Shown: one piece after another, positions 16,820-25,156 of the stretch
How the letters are laid out: the number at the start of each line of letters is the position of its first letter
Numbering within the stretch: position 1 is the first letter of the stretch
Origin: CAZMCT01 sp964564785
GTDB lineage: Bacteria > Planctomycetota > Phycisphaerae > UBA1845 > Fen-1342
Direction of reading: 5' to 3'
Length of the DNA: 41,895 bases
Assembly: GCA_964564785.1 (NCBI GenBank)
Contig: CAZMCT010000017.1
Span: forward strand, 1 to 41,895
The notes under the pieces: model-generated
Told to the model about the DNA's origin: nothing
What the model saw: only the letters and a program-made list of their open reading frames with translations
Databases searched by the model: none
Program-made: the position numbers and the translations under genes

Positions 16820-18073
16820 ATGCGAACGTTCAAGTACGTCGGTCTGTTGCTGGCTTGGGCGCCGGGTGTTGTGTACGCCGATCCGCTGGACGGGCGCGCC
16901 GTGCTCCGCGAGGCGGAGGCCGCGCTCCGTAACGCCGGCGTGATCCGTTACAAGGCAAAAGCCGGCGCGGACGGCTTGATGTCGTTCCGGCTGCCGGAAA
17001 TGGAGGGGACGGTGACGGTCCAGGCCGCAGGCGCGACGGAGATTCCCCGGTTCCGCCTGGATGCGATGATCAAAATGAAGGCCAAGCCGGAGCCGTTCCG
17101 GTTCGAAATGGCGGCTGACGGCGTCACGGTGTGGTCCGCAGACCATTCGCGCAGCCTGTTTCGTGGGACGACGGACCCTCAGGGAGTCTACCCGGCCGCA
17201 CCCCTTCTCATGCGAGAGCTCGGTCGTGCGACCCCGTTCGCCCGTGAGTTGGAAGCGAAGTCGGTCGAGCATGCCGGGGTCGAGACCGTGTCAGGCGTCG
17301 AATGCGACGTGGTGACCGCGGTGCTCTCCCCGAAAGAGGAGGTGCACTGGTTCATCGCCAAGACCGATCGGCTTCCGCGACAGATGCATCGTCTGGTACC
17401 GGTACCGAACGGCAAGTCGACCATCTATTGCACGATCGAATCGATCGAGACCGGGCTACAGGTGCCCGACAGCACGTTCGTCCTGCCGAAGCCGGACGGC
17501 TTCACGGAAGCGCCGCCGCCGCCCGACGTGTCCGGCTCCTCCAAACTGCTGGCGGTCGGTAGTCCCGCTCCGGAGTGGACACTGAAGGACGGCGCCGGCA
17601 AAGATGTGTCTCTGAAGGACTTGCGGGGAAAAGTGGTCTTGCTCGATTTCTGGGCCACCTGGTGTGGGCCGTGTCGGATGGCCATGCCCGCGCTCCAAAG
17701 GCTGCACGAGAAGTACAAGGACAAGCCGCTCGTCGTTTACGGCATAAACTGCTGGGAGAAGGACCCCAAGGCCGACCCCGTCGCGTTCATGCAGAAAGCC
17801 GGCTTCACATACCCGCAGCTTCTGCGCGGCGACCCAGTCGCCCGGGACTACAAAGTCACGGGCGTGCCGACCCTTTACCTGATCGACCCCGAGGGCAAGA
17901 TTCTGCTCGCGTATTCGGGTATGTCCACGGATTATGAGCGGCAGCTCGAGGAGGCGATCGCGAAAACGCTCGGTGTCGCAAGCAGCCAACCCGCGCCGCC
18001 CCACGCTACAGGTCCCACCGCGCCGCCCGCATCGGCGCCCGCGTCCGGCGCGGCGCAGGCGGCCGGCGGTTGA
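16820..18073 (+). CDS. TlpA-like thioredoxin-fold protein with LolA/DUF2092-like N-terminal domain
   Basis: 417 residues from ATG 16820, which has a strong GGAGGAG site. A signal peptide (MRTFKYVGLLLAWAPGVVYA) is followed by a ~220-residue domain (about 25-240) whose beta-rich pattern and motifs (RFEMAADGVTVW, VEHAGVETVSGVECDVV, WFIAKTDRLPRQM) resemble DUF2092/LolA-like lipid-binding folds. Then comes a TlpA/AhpC-type redoxin with FWATWCGPC (Cys282, Cys285) and the cis-proline segment VTGVPTLYLID. A Pro/Ala tail closes the protein. It probably acts as a periplasmic thiol-disulfide reductase. Its partner proteins are unknown. rpsU follows 143 bases later with its own promoter. Confidence 0.83.
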   Translation: MRTFKYVGLLLAWAPGVVYADPLDGRAVLREAEAALRNAGVIRYKAKAGADGLMSFRLPEMEGTVTVQAAGATEIPRFRLDAMIKMKAKPEPFRFEMAADGVTVWSADHSRSLFRGTTDPQGVYPAAPLLMRELGRATPFARELEAKSVEHAGVETVSGVECDVVTAVLSPKEEVHWFIAKTDRLPRQMHRLVPVPNGKSTIYCTIESIETGLQVPDSTFVLPKPDGFTEAPPPPDVSGSSKLLAVGSPAPEWTLKDGAGKDVSLKDLRGKVVLLDFWATWCGPCRMAMPALQRLHEKYKDKPLVVYGINCWEKDPKADPVAFMQKAGFTYPQLLRGDPVARDYKVTGVPTLYLIDPEGKILLAYSGMSTDYERQLEEAIAKTLGVASSQPAPPHATGPTAPPASAPASGAAQAAGG

Positions 18074-18098
18074 GGAGCGCTTGGACTCGGCAGGCGAG

Positions 18099-18126
18099 TT
18101 GCTTCGCGTGTCCGATGTGGTATACT
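18099..18126 (+). promoter_or_regulatory. Promoter candidate for rpsU
   Basis: TTGCTT (18099-18104) and TATACT (18121-18126) are separated by 16 bases, with TG two bases before the spacer end (TGTGG). Transcription would start near 18133, giving a leader of about 85 bases before the rpsU ATG. Confidence 0.5.
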
Positions 18127-18216
18127 AACAGTCTCCGCCCTTTGGACGGCAGCGGACGGACCGCGCCCGGCGGGTGGCAGAATGAATGGTGCGCAGATGA
18201 CGAGAAAGGCTTGGGC

Positions 18217-18408
18217 ATGATTCGGGTCAAGGTTCGCGGCAACGAGTCGGTCGAGCAAATGGTGCGTCGGTTCAAGAAGCTGTGTGAGAAGGAAGGCCTG
18301 ACCCGCGACATCAAGCGCACCAGCTATTACGAGAAGCCGTCCGAGCGCCGCCGCCGCAAGACCCGCAAGTCAATGAAACGCATCGCGAAGGAATCGCTGC
18401 TGCTGTAG
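18217..18408 (+). CDS. rpsU: 30S ribosomal protein bS21
   Basis: 63 residues: MIRVKVRGNESVEQMVRRF ... KKLCEKEG ... RRTSYYEKPSERRRRK ..., ending in a basic helix and LLL. This is the usual bS21 length and pattern (small, strongly basic, N-terminal MxRVxVR). The ATG at 18217 is preceded by GAAAGG. bS21 sits on the 30S platform near the anti-Shine-Dalgarno end of 16S rRNA and helps initiation. It is a single gene with its own promoter. A cluster of palindromes lies directly downstream. Confidence 0.95.
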   Translation: MIRVKVRGNESVEQMVRRFKKLCEKEGLTRDIKRTSYYEKPSERRRRKTRKSMKRIAKESLLL

Positions 18409-18467
18409 GGCCAGGGGGGCCGACCAGTGTCGAACCGCAAGAAGAAAGCGCTCGCTCGGAGCATCCA

Positions 18468-18632
18468 CCGCCGACAGGGCGGCGCCACACCCACGTAGCG
18501 GCCGACGGCTCGTCGGCCGAAGCGTGGCACAGCCGCCCTCGGCTGTGGGGTGGCGCGCAACCGTCTCTGCATCACCGCCGAGGCGGCGGTGCCACACACG
18601 GCGACTCACCGCCGGGAGCGGCGGTGCCACAT
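18468..18632. repeat. Multi-palindrome intergenic element, copy 1
   Basis: The 249-base gap between rpsU and hppA is a chain of GC hairpins: GGCCGACG..CGTCGGCC, CACAGCCGCCCTCGGCTGTGG, CACCGCCGAGGCGGCGGTG, then CACCGCCGGGAGCGGCGGTG. The part 18498-18599 matches the reverse complement of 35121-35224 nearly base for base across several hairpins. It looks like a dispersed non-coding repeat. It may also serve as a bidirectional terminator for the two convergent genes. Confidence 0.65.
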
Positions 18633-18657
18633 CAAGGGCCGGACAGGGCGCGGGCCG

Positions 18658-21294
18658 CTACCCCATCTTCGGCTCGCGCTTCGATTGCAGGATCGCCCAG
18701 CCGATCAGCAGCAGACACACCACGATCACGACCATGCGGACCGTGTCGAAACCGCCAGACACGTACTCGAGCGGCTTGGCCAGCACGAAATTGGCCTTCT
18801 TGGCCGCCTGGTTCACCGTGTCCACCACCTGCTGGTCGTAGCTGAGCATCAATGGCACGCCCAGCACGGCCACCATGTTCATGACCTTCAGCAGCGGGTT
18901 GATGGCCGGGCCGGCGGTGTCCTTCAGCGGGTCGCCGACCGTGTCGCCGGTGACCGAGGCCTTGTGCTTCTCACTGCCCTTGCCGAGGTTCCGCTCGGGG
19001 TCGCGGGGCTCGTCCTCGACCATCTTCTTCGCGTTGTCCCACGCGCCGCCGGCGTTGCACATGAAGCTCGCCAGCAGTTGCCCTGTCACGATCGCCCCGC
19101 CCAGGAACCCGGCCAAGCCGATCGGCCCCAGGAAGTAGCCCACCAGAATCGGCGTGAACACACCCAGCACCGCCGGGCCGATCAATTCCTTCTGGGCGGC
19201 ACCGGTGCAGATGCTCACCACGCGGCCGTAGTCGGGCTTCTTGGTGCCAGCCCAAATGGCCTTGTCGCGGAACTGGACCCGGCATTCGTTCACGATCAGG
19301 TAAGCCGCCCGGCCGACCGCGCGGATGAGAAGGCTCGAGAACAGGAACGGGACCGCGCCGCCGATCAGCATGCCGATCAGTAGTTTCGGCGAACCGACCG
19401 TCAGCAGTCCGGCCACGGTGTTGAAGACCTCGATCGGCAGCGGTTTCTCCTCGCCGCCGCCGCCTGACCCGATGACCGTGATGAACGAGGCGTACAGCGA
19501 GACGGCCGCGATGACGGCCGAGCCGATCGCCACGCCTTTGGTGACCGCCTTGGTCGTGTTGCCGACGGCGTCGAGGTCGGCGAGGATCTGCCGCCCCTCC
19601 TTGTAGGCGGCCTCGCTGGGGAACTTGTCCTTCTCGTAGCCCATCTCGGCGATGCCGTTCGCGTTGTCCGCGATCGGGCCGAACACGTCCATCGAGACCG
19701 TGTTGCCGGTCAGCGTCAGCATGCCGATGCCGCACATGGCCACGCCGTACGCGATGAAGATCGGATTGAGCGTGGACATCGTGCTCGCGTAGATCAGCAC
19801 CGAGCTGAAGATCGCCACGCACAGGATGATGCCGGTCCAGACGGCCGACTCGTAGCCGACCGCGAAGCCCTCGATGATCGTGGTGCCGTGGCCGGTTTCG
19901 CAGTTGCGCTTGATCCCCCGCACCGGGCTGTACTCCGTGCCCGTGAAGTACTCGGTGATGCGGTTGAGCCCGATGCACAACAGGATGCCGATCAGGCACG
20001 TGATCGACGGCCGCATGTCGCCGCCGGCGATGCCCCAGTTCGCCCAGGCCGGAAGCTGCCGGATATCGTTCCAGGCCGAGGCCGACAGCCCGCCCAGCGC
20101 GACCATGCCCTCGTCGAACCGCAGATAGAAGATCCCCAGCACGATGAAGCCCACGACCGAGATGAACGAGCCGATGATGAAGCCCTTATTGATCTGCTTC
20201 ATCGCCTCGGCCACGTCGCCCTTGTCGCCCGCCCGCACCGTGTACGTGCTGATGATCGAGCCGATCACGCCGATCGCACGCACCAGGATCGGGAACATCA
20301 CGCCCTTGTGGCCGAACGACGCCCAGCCCAGGATCATGGCCGCGACGATCGTCACCTCGTACGACTCGAAGATGTCAGCCGCCATACCGGCGCAGTCCCC
20401 CACGTTGTCGCCCACGTTGTCGGCAATGGTGGCCGCGTTCCGCGGGTCGTCCTCGGGGATGTCCTTCTCGATCTTGCCCACCAGGTCGGCACCCACGTCG
20501 GCCGCCTTGGTGTAGATCCCGCCGCCCACACGCATGAACAGCGCCAGCAGCGTGCCGCCGAATCCGAAGCCCAGCAGGGCCTCGTACGCGTGCTCGCCGT
20601 AGGTCATGAAGATGAGCGTGCCCCCGAGCAGCCCCAGCCCGTCGGTCAGCATGCCCGTGATCGTCCCGCTGCGGTAGCCCAGCATCAGCGCCCGGCCGAA
20701 GCCCGTCCGTGCCGCCGACGCCACCCGCAGGTTGCCGGTCGTCGCCATCCGCATGCCCACGAACCCGACCAGGGCCGAGAAGATCGCCCCGACCAGGAAC
20801 GCCCCGGCCCGCCCCAACGCATACACCGTCTTGTATTCGCCCCCCCCCCTGTACTTGCTGTAGAACAGCACGAAGACCAGGATCAGGATCATCAGCGCCA
20901 CGACCTTGAGCTGCCGCGCCAGGTACGCGTTCGCCCCCTCGCGAACCGCGGCCGCGATCTCCTGCATCTTCGGCGTGCCCTGGTCGGCGTTGACGACCTG
21001 CTTGACCAGCATCCCGGCGTACAGCAGCGCGCAGATGGCCGTGGCGAGCGAACCGAACAGCGCGACCCGCTCGCCGGTCGTGTATTTCGGGTCCGTCAGG
21101 AACGAGAAGTATTTGAAGCCGTGACCCGCGTCGTGTGGGGCCGCGACCGCCGGCTGCGCCTGGGCCAGCAGGCCGGCCGGCGGGCCGTAGATTCCGGCGT
21201 GCGCATACAGCCCGACGCACAGGAGCAGAAAGGCGACCAGAATGGTCCGGGGGTACTTGCGGTACGCGGTCAACAGCAGCGATTTTCGTCTCAC
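18658..21294 (-). CDS. hppA: Membrane-bound H+-translocating pyrophosphatase, K+-independent type
   Basis: 878 residues with about 16 spans. It couples hydrolysis of pyrophosphate to ion pumping across a membrane. The signature loop DVGADLVGKIE...EDDPRNAATIADNVGDNVGD (about residues 266-300) binds Mg-PPi. DNANGIAEMG and DTVGDPLKDTAGPA form the other catalytic loops. GNTTKAVTKG has Lys582 where K+-dependent enzymes have Ala, so this should be a K+-independent proton pump. A ~60-residue N-terminal extension with a signal-like helix precedes the core. A G10 run encodes RGGG at 149-152. The start is GTG 21294 with GGGAG upstream. Confidence 0.95.
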   Translation of the reverse strand: MRRKSLLLTAYRKYPRTILVAFLLLCVGLYAHAGIYGPPAGLLAQAQPAVAAPHDAGHGFKYFSFLTDPKYTTGERVALFGSLATAICALLYAGMLVKQVVNADQGTPKMQEIAAAVREGANAYLARQLKVVALMILILVFVLFYSKYRGGGEYKTVYALGRAGAFLVGAIFSALVGFVGMRMATTGNLRVASAARTGFGRALMLGYRSGTITGMLTDGLGLLGGTLIFMTYGEHAYEALLGFGFGGTLLALFMRVGGGIYTKAADVGADLVGKIEKDIPEDDPRNAATIADNVGDNVGDCAGMAADIFESYEVTIVAAMILGWASFGHKGVMFPILVRAIGVIGSIISTYTVRAGDKGDVAEAMKQINKGFIIGSFISVVGFIVLGIFYLRFDEGMVALGGLSASAWNDIRQLPAWANWGIAGGDMRPSITCLIGILLCIGLNRITEYFTGTEYSPVRGIKRNCETGHGTTIIEGFAVGYESAVWTGIILCVAIFSSVLIYASTMSTLNPIFIAYGVAMCGIGMLTLTGNTVSMDVFGPIADNANGIAEMGYEKDKFPSEAAYKEGRQILADLDAVGNTTKAVTKGVAIGSAVIAAVSLYASFITVIGSGGGGEEKPLPIEVFNTVAGLLTVGSPKLLIGMLIGGAVPFLFSSLLIRAVGRAAYLIVNECRVQFRDKAIWAGTKKPDYGRVVSICTGAAQKELIGPAVLGVFTPILVGYFLGPIGLAGFLGGAIVTGQLLASFMCNAGGAWDNAKKMVEDEPRDPERNLGKGSEKHKASVTGDTVGDPLKDTAGPAINPLLKVMNMVAVLGVPLMLSYDQQVVDTVNQAAKKANFVLAKPLEYVSGGFDTVRMVVIVVCLLLIGWAILQSKREPKMG
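20840..20849 (-). repeat. G10 homopolymer inside hppA
   Basis: The hppA sense strand carries ten G residues (AGG GGG GGG GGC) encoding Arg149-Gly152, in the loop after the third hydrophobic segment. The reading frame is intact at this length. Confidence 0.6.
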
Positions 21295-21697
21295 ACGTGC
21301 ACTCCCGAGTTAGCAGCCCGCGTGCGCTCGGGCGAGAGATACGCTGCCTTGCGCCCGATCGAGGCGATCTGAACCGACCGCGCCTGTGCTCGCACGCCCA
21401 ACCTTACAAGTCCGGCTACTATAGGGTCCCCGCTGGCAGACGTTCAAGGGGCGGGAACGGCTCGCAAGTGCGCGGTGCGCGGCGCCGGATGTCTCAGGGT
21501 CAAGTACCTGCGCAGCCGGCCTCGTTCAGCCACAAAACCGCTCGTTCAGTCCTTGAATGATCCGCGTCCGTTCGCCCTTGTTGCCCCGTCACCTGTTCCT
21601 CGTCTCAGGTGCACGGCGGCCCTCGCGCCCATCGCCCGTCTGCGGTCTTCCGGTTCGGCGTCATATAATCCCTCGTCTTTTCCGAGGAGCCTGACCG
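21295..21697. other. Intergenic region between divergent hppA and CDGSH genes
   Basis: 403 bases. It holds a TATAAT near the CDGSH gene and otherwise no recognisable gene or hairpin-T-tract. CGCTCGTTCAG/TCGTTCAG occurs twice near 21526-21549 as a short direct repeat. Confidence 0.4.
21664..21669 (+). promoter_or_regulatory. Perfect TATAAT -10 box for the CDGSH gene
   Basis: TATAAT lies 28 bases before ATG 21698. No good -35 hexamer is seen at 16-18 bases, so the promoter may rely on an activator or an alternative -35. Confidence 0.4.
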
Positions 21698-21943
21698 ATG
21701 ACACCGCCCCGACACGGCACCGGACCCATCCGCGTCCAGGAAACCCCCGGCCGCAAGGCGTACTGCACCTGCGGCTGGTCCGAGAAGCTGCCCTATTGCG
21801 ACGGTTCCCACAACCGCCTCGAAACCGGCCTGAAGTCCGCCAAGGTCGAGCTTACCGAACCGACCGAGCTCTGGATCTGCCAGTGCCACCGCACGCAGAC
21901 CCCGCCGTTCTGCGACGGCTCGCACGAGTTCGCCGGCGAATAG
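21698..21943 (+). CDS. Double CDGSH iron-sulfur domain protein
   Basis: 81 residues with two CDGSH motifs: CTCGWSEKLPYCDGSH and CQCHRTQTPPFCDGSH. Each supplies three Cys and one His, typical of [2Fe-2S] binding in MitoNEET-like proteins. Single-chain double-CDGSH proteins of this size occur in bacteria and archaea. There is no signal peptide, so it is probably cytoplasmic. GAGGAG lies eight bases before the ATG. The cluster may act in redox sensing or electron transfer, but the partner is unknown. The gene is convergent with the rsmB-like gene (22-base gap). Confidence 0.9.
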   Translation: MTPPRHGTGPIRVQETPGRKAYCTCGWSEKLPYCDGSHNRLETGLKSAKVELTEPTELWICQCHRTQTPPFCDGSHEFAGE

Positions 21944-21965
21944 GCCGGCGCCGCGCACACCGCGT

Positions 21966-23357
21966 TCATTCCGCGCGCACCAGCCGCGCCCAATACCCTC
22001 CGTCGTGCCAGTCCGCGAGCCGCGGGCCCCAATCCGGCAGTGTCAGGCGCTGTTCGTCGAGACGCCAGGCCGCAGACTGCACGAACTCGCGAACGATCTC
22101 CTCGTTCTCCTGCGGCTCGAGGCTGCACGTGCTGTACACCAGGCGGCCCCCCGTCCGCACGTGCGCGGCCCCCTGCCGCAGCAACCGCCGCTGCAACGCG
22201 CGAAGCGCCTCCAGCTTCGTGGGCCTGAGCCCCAGCCGCGCCTCGGGGCGCCGCGCGATCACCCCCGTGTTCGTACACGGCACGTCCACCAGCGCCGCGT
22301 CGAACGGCGCTGCACGATCGCTGAGTCTGCCGTCCTCCGCAACGGCACACGCCTGCACGCAGGCCAGCTCCAGCCGCAGGGCGTTCTCGCGCACCCGCGC
22401 CAAACGCTCCGCTCGCGCATCGCACGCCAGTACCTCGCCCCGGTCCTCCATGTCCAGCGCCAGCACGATCGACTTCCCGCCCGGCGCCGCGCACAGGTCC
22501 AGCACGCGCTCGCCCCGCCGCGCGCCCACCGCGCGGGCCGCCGCGTGCGCCGTCGTGTCCTGCACATACGCGAGCCCGTCGCGAATCAGGCCCAGTTCGC
22601 CCGTCGCCGTCGCCGGCGGCAAGAACGCGCTGTCCCCCGCGAGTTCTGCCGCGCCATCCGTCTCGGCCACGACGCGCCGTGCGAATTCCTCCGCCGGGAT
22701 GCGCAGCACGTGCCGGTGCAGCACAATCGGCGGCACCGCCTGCGACGCCCAGGCGACCCGCTCCGCCGCCTCCGCCCCGTGCCGCTGGACCAGCGTCTCG
22801 TACCGTGCCGGCCGCTCGCCGGTCGCCGCCGCGAGGTGCTCACGCTCGCGCTCCGCATCCGGCAGCACCGCCCGGGCAAACCCGCAGGCCGTCGCCCACC
22901 CCGTGCGCACCTGCCGCGGATCCAAACGCCGCCACTCGTCGCGCCGCGTTGCAATCGCATCCGCCAGTCGCCGCAGCACGGCGTTGGTCATCCCCGGGGC
23001 CCGGCCGCCGACGCGGCGCCGTGCCAGTTCCACGGCTTCGTCGACCGCCGCGAACAGCGGCACGCGGTCCATCCAGATCATCTGGTACGCCGCCGAGTAC
23101 AGCACCGCCCGCAGCGCCGGCTTCGTCCGCTCGCGCTCGAGACGCGCCACCCGCTCAAGTACGTGTTCGATCGTCACCAGGTGCCGCAGCGCGCCCTGCG
23201 CGATCTCGCGGGCCAGGCCCGCCTCCCGCCCGCTCAGCCGCCCCGCCTCGCGCCCCTCCGCCAGCGCCTCCGATGCGAATCGCCGCCCCCCCAGCGCTGC
23301 CGCCACCGCGTCGACCGCCGCGGCCCGACCGTTGCCCCGACCCGCTCCACGCGTCAT
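21966..23357 (-). CDS. rsmB: 16S rRNA cytosine-C5 methyltransferase, RsmB-like
   Basis: 463 residues. The N-terminal ~150 are a NusB-like RNA-binding domain (FASEALAEGREAGRL ... LAREIAQGALRHLVTIEHVLERV). The C-terminal part is a SAM-dependent Fmu/NOL1 domain with DLCAAPGGKS (SAM loop), DVPCTNTGVIARRPEARLG (motif IV, catalytic-region Cys) and YSTCSLEPQENEE (motif VI, TC Cys). The length and order match RsmB/Sun, which methylates C967 of 16S rRNA in E. coli. The first four bases overlap the end of fmt (ATGA), so translation is coupled, as often seen for fmt-rsmB. Confidence 0.92.
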   Translation of the reverse strand: MTRGAGRGNGRAAAVDAVAAALGGRRFASEALAEGREAGRLSGREAGLAREIAQGALRHLVTIEHVLERVARLERERTKPALRAVLYSAAYQMIWMDRVPLFAAVDEAVELARRRVGGRAPGMTNAVLRRLADAIATRRDEWRRLDPRQVRTGWATACGFARAVLPDAEREREHLAAATGERPARYETLVQRHGAEAAERVAWASQAVPPIVLHRHVLRIPAEEFARRVVAETDGAAELAGDSAFLPPATATGELGLIRDGLAYVQDTTAHAAARAVGARRGERVLDLCAAPGGKSIVLALDMEDRGEVLACDARAERLARVRENALRLELACVQACAVAEDGRLSDRAAPFDAALVDVPCTNTGVIARRPEARLGLRPTKLEALRALQRRLLRQGAAHVRTGGRLVYSTCSLEPQENEEIVREFVQSAAWRLDEQRLTLPDWGPRLADWHDGGYWARLVRAE

Positions 23358-24298
23358 GCCCGCACCGGCTGCAACCGGGCCGGCGGTCCGATCTGCCGCC
23401 CCCGGGCAAACGCCTCAAACGACATGAGCTTCCCGTTCGCCGGCCGAACCTCCAGCAGACGCACGCGACCGACACCGGCCTGCACCGTCCCGTCCGCATG
23501 AAACGCCCCCGGCTCGAGCGCCACGCCCGCAGCCTCGCCCGCGTCCGCGGCGACCGCTCGCGCCAGCAACAACCGCTCCGGCTTCCCGCGCTGCGAAACA
23601 AACAGGCACGCCGCGGCCGGCCACGACCATAGCCCGTTGATCCGGCGCGCTACCAGCCGCGCCGGCTGGGACCAGTCCACCGTCCCCTCCTCCTTCTTCA
23701 ACTTCGGCGCCTTCGTCGACGCCCCCGGATCCTGCGGCTGCGGCCGCCCGCCGGCCGCGATCTGCTCCAGCACCTCCACGATCAGCTCCGCCCCCAGAAC
23801 CGCCAGCCGGTCGTGCAGTTCATCCGCGGTTTCCGCCTCTCCAATCGGTGTCGCGCGTTGTGCCCACACGGGACCCGCGTCCCAGCGGTCATCCAACTGA
23901 AACACGGTCACGCCCGTGACGTCGTCGCCGCTCATGATCGCCCGCTGATAAGGGGCCGCCCCGCGATACTTCGGCAACAGCGAGCCGTGAATGTTCACCG
24001 CCCCACGCGGCAGCGCTCCCAGCAGCGCCGGCCCGATCTTCTGCCCGAACGCCGCCACCACGCCTAGCTCCGCGCCCCCCAGCGCCCCCACGTCCAACGC
24101 GTTCACATCCCCCGCCTGAACATGCACCAGGCCCGCCGCCTCCGCCGCCGCCCGCACCGGCGTCGGCCGAATCTCCAGCCCCCGGCCCGCCGGGCGGTCC
24201 GGCTGACTGATCACTACCACCAGCGCGTGGCCGGCCGCGTGCAACGCCCGCAGCGCCGGCACCGCGAATTCTCCGGTTCCCAGGAACGCGATCCGCAC
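23354..24298 (-). CDS. fmt: Methionyl-tRNA formyltransferase
   Basis: 314 residues. It transfers a formyl group from 10-formyl-THF to Met-tRNA(fMet). It starts MRIAFLGTGEFAVPALRAL. The formyl-THF/catalytic region is VNIHGSLLPKYRGAAP (Asn-His-Gly/SLLPxYRG), followed by FQLDDRWDAGPVWAQ (Asp) and a C-terminal OB-fold-like part with a KKEEGTVDWSQPA motif. The length is normal. It is divergent from rph (73-base gap) and overlaps the rsmB-like gene by 4 bases. It depends on folates, so FolC in the same window supports its co-substrate pool. Confidence 0.96.
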   Translation of the reverse strand: MRIAFLGTGEFAVPALRALHAAGHALVVVISQPDRPAGRGLEIRPTPVRAAAEAAGLVHVQAGDVNALDVGALGGAELGVVAAFGQKIGPALLGALPRGAVNIHGSLLPKYRGAAPYQRAIMSGDDVTGVTVFQLDDRWDAGPVWAQRATPIGEAETADELHDRLAVLGAELIVEVLEQIAAGGRPQPQDPGASTKAPKLKKEEGTVDWSQPARLVARRINGLWSWPAAACLFVSQRGKPERLLLARAVAADAGEAAGVALEPGAFHADGTVQAGVGRVRLLEVRPANGKLMSFEAFARGRQIGPPARLQPVRA

Positions 24299-24371
24299 GA
24301 CGCGAATCCTAGCTTTTCAGCCGCCGCCCGGACAGTTGCCCCCCGGTCGCGCACGTGCTACCAATGCCACC

Positions 24372-25103
24372 ATGGCACGCACCCAGCGCCGGCCCGACGA
24401 ACTCCGCCCGGTCGAGATCGTCCGCGGCTTCACGCGGTCCCCGCCCGGCTCGGTCCTCATTCGCACCGGCGCCACCCACGTGCTTTGCACAGCCAGTATC
24501 GACGACACGGTCCCCGACTGGCGGGTCGCCTCCGGCCACGGCTGGCTCACCGCCGAATATGACATGCTGCCCGGCGCCACCGCCCAACGCCGGCCGCGCA
24601 GCCGCCTGCGGGTTGACGGCCGCACTCAGGAAATCCAACGGCTGATCGGCCGCTCGCTCCGCGCCGTGATCGACCTCGCCCGGATCGGTCCGCGCACGAT
24701 CACCGTGGACTGCGACGTCCTACAGGCCGACGGCGGCACCCGCACCGCCGCGATCACCGGTGCTTACGTGGCCCTCTGCGACGCCGTCGCCACCGGCTGC
24801 CGACGCGGTCTGTGGGCCGCAGACGTCCTGACAGGTGGGGTCGCCGCCGTGAGCGTCGGCCTCGTCGACGGCGAATTGCTGCTCGATCTGGACTATGCTG
24901 AAGATGTGGCCGCAGCCGTGGACTGCAACCTCGTGCTGACAACGGCGGGAAACTGGGTCGAGGTGCAGGCCACGGGCGAGCGGGCCACGTACTCGGACGC
25001 CGAACTGGCGCGCATGACCGCCCTGGGCCGCGCCGGCATCGAGCGCCTGTTCGTCCTCCAGCGCACGGCGCTGGCCGTGGCGCTGCCGAGTTCTGACGCG
25101 TGA
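24372..25103 (+). CDS. rph: Ribonuclease PH
   Basis: 243 residues from ATG 24372 (product MARTQRRPDELRPVEIV). A phosphorolytic 3'-5' exoribonuclease that trims tRNA 3' ends. It shows RPDELRPVEI, GATHVLCTASI, the phosphate-binding segment RLRVDGRTQEIQRLIGRSLRA and the conserved DCDVLQADGGTRTAAITGAYVAL. The length fits the family (about 240). It is followed by the lipoprotein gene, rdgB and a glycosylasparaginase in tight order. rph-rdgB neighbourhoods are common in bacteria. Full-length motifs suggest an active enzyme. Confidence 0.96.
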   Translation: MARTQRRPDELRPVEIVRGFTRSPPGSVLIRTGATHVLCTASIDDTVPDWRVASGHGWLTAEYDMLPGATAQRRPRSRLRVDGRTQEIQRLIGRSLRAVIDLARIGPRTITVDCDVLQADGGTRTAAITGAYVALCDAVATGCRRGLWAADVLTGGVAAVSVGLVDGELLLDLDYAEDVAAAVDCNLVLTTAGNWVEVQATGERATYSDAELARMTALGRAGIERLFVLQRTALAVALPSSDA

Positions 25104-25156
25104 AATCGACCCCCGGGCATCCCGTCGCCCCCCGCTCACCCGCCGTGGGAGTTGCC

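Noticed and set aside
16591..16833. N-terminal extension of the 53-residue lipoprotein-like protein
   Set aside because: Arg/Pro-rich, crosses the G10 tract and the divergent promoter region. A good SD sits at the internal ATG 16590.
18370..18630. Small protein with the peptide TAEGGCAT (and its partner at 35097-35387)
   Set aside because: Both arise from translating the multi-palindrome element. No start signal fits.
19888..21372. Plus-strand open frame of about 494 codons over hppA
   Set aside because: Antisense of conserved membrane-protein codons. No motifs and skewed composition.
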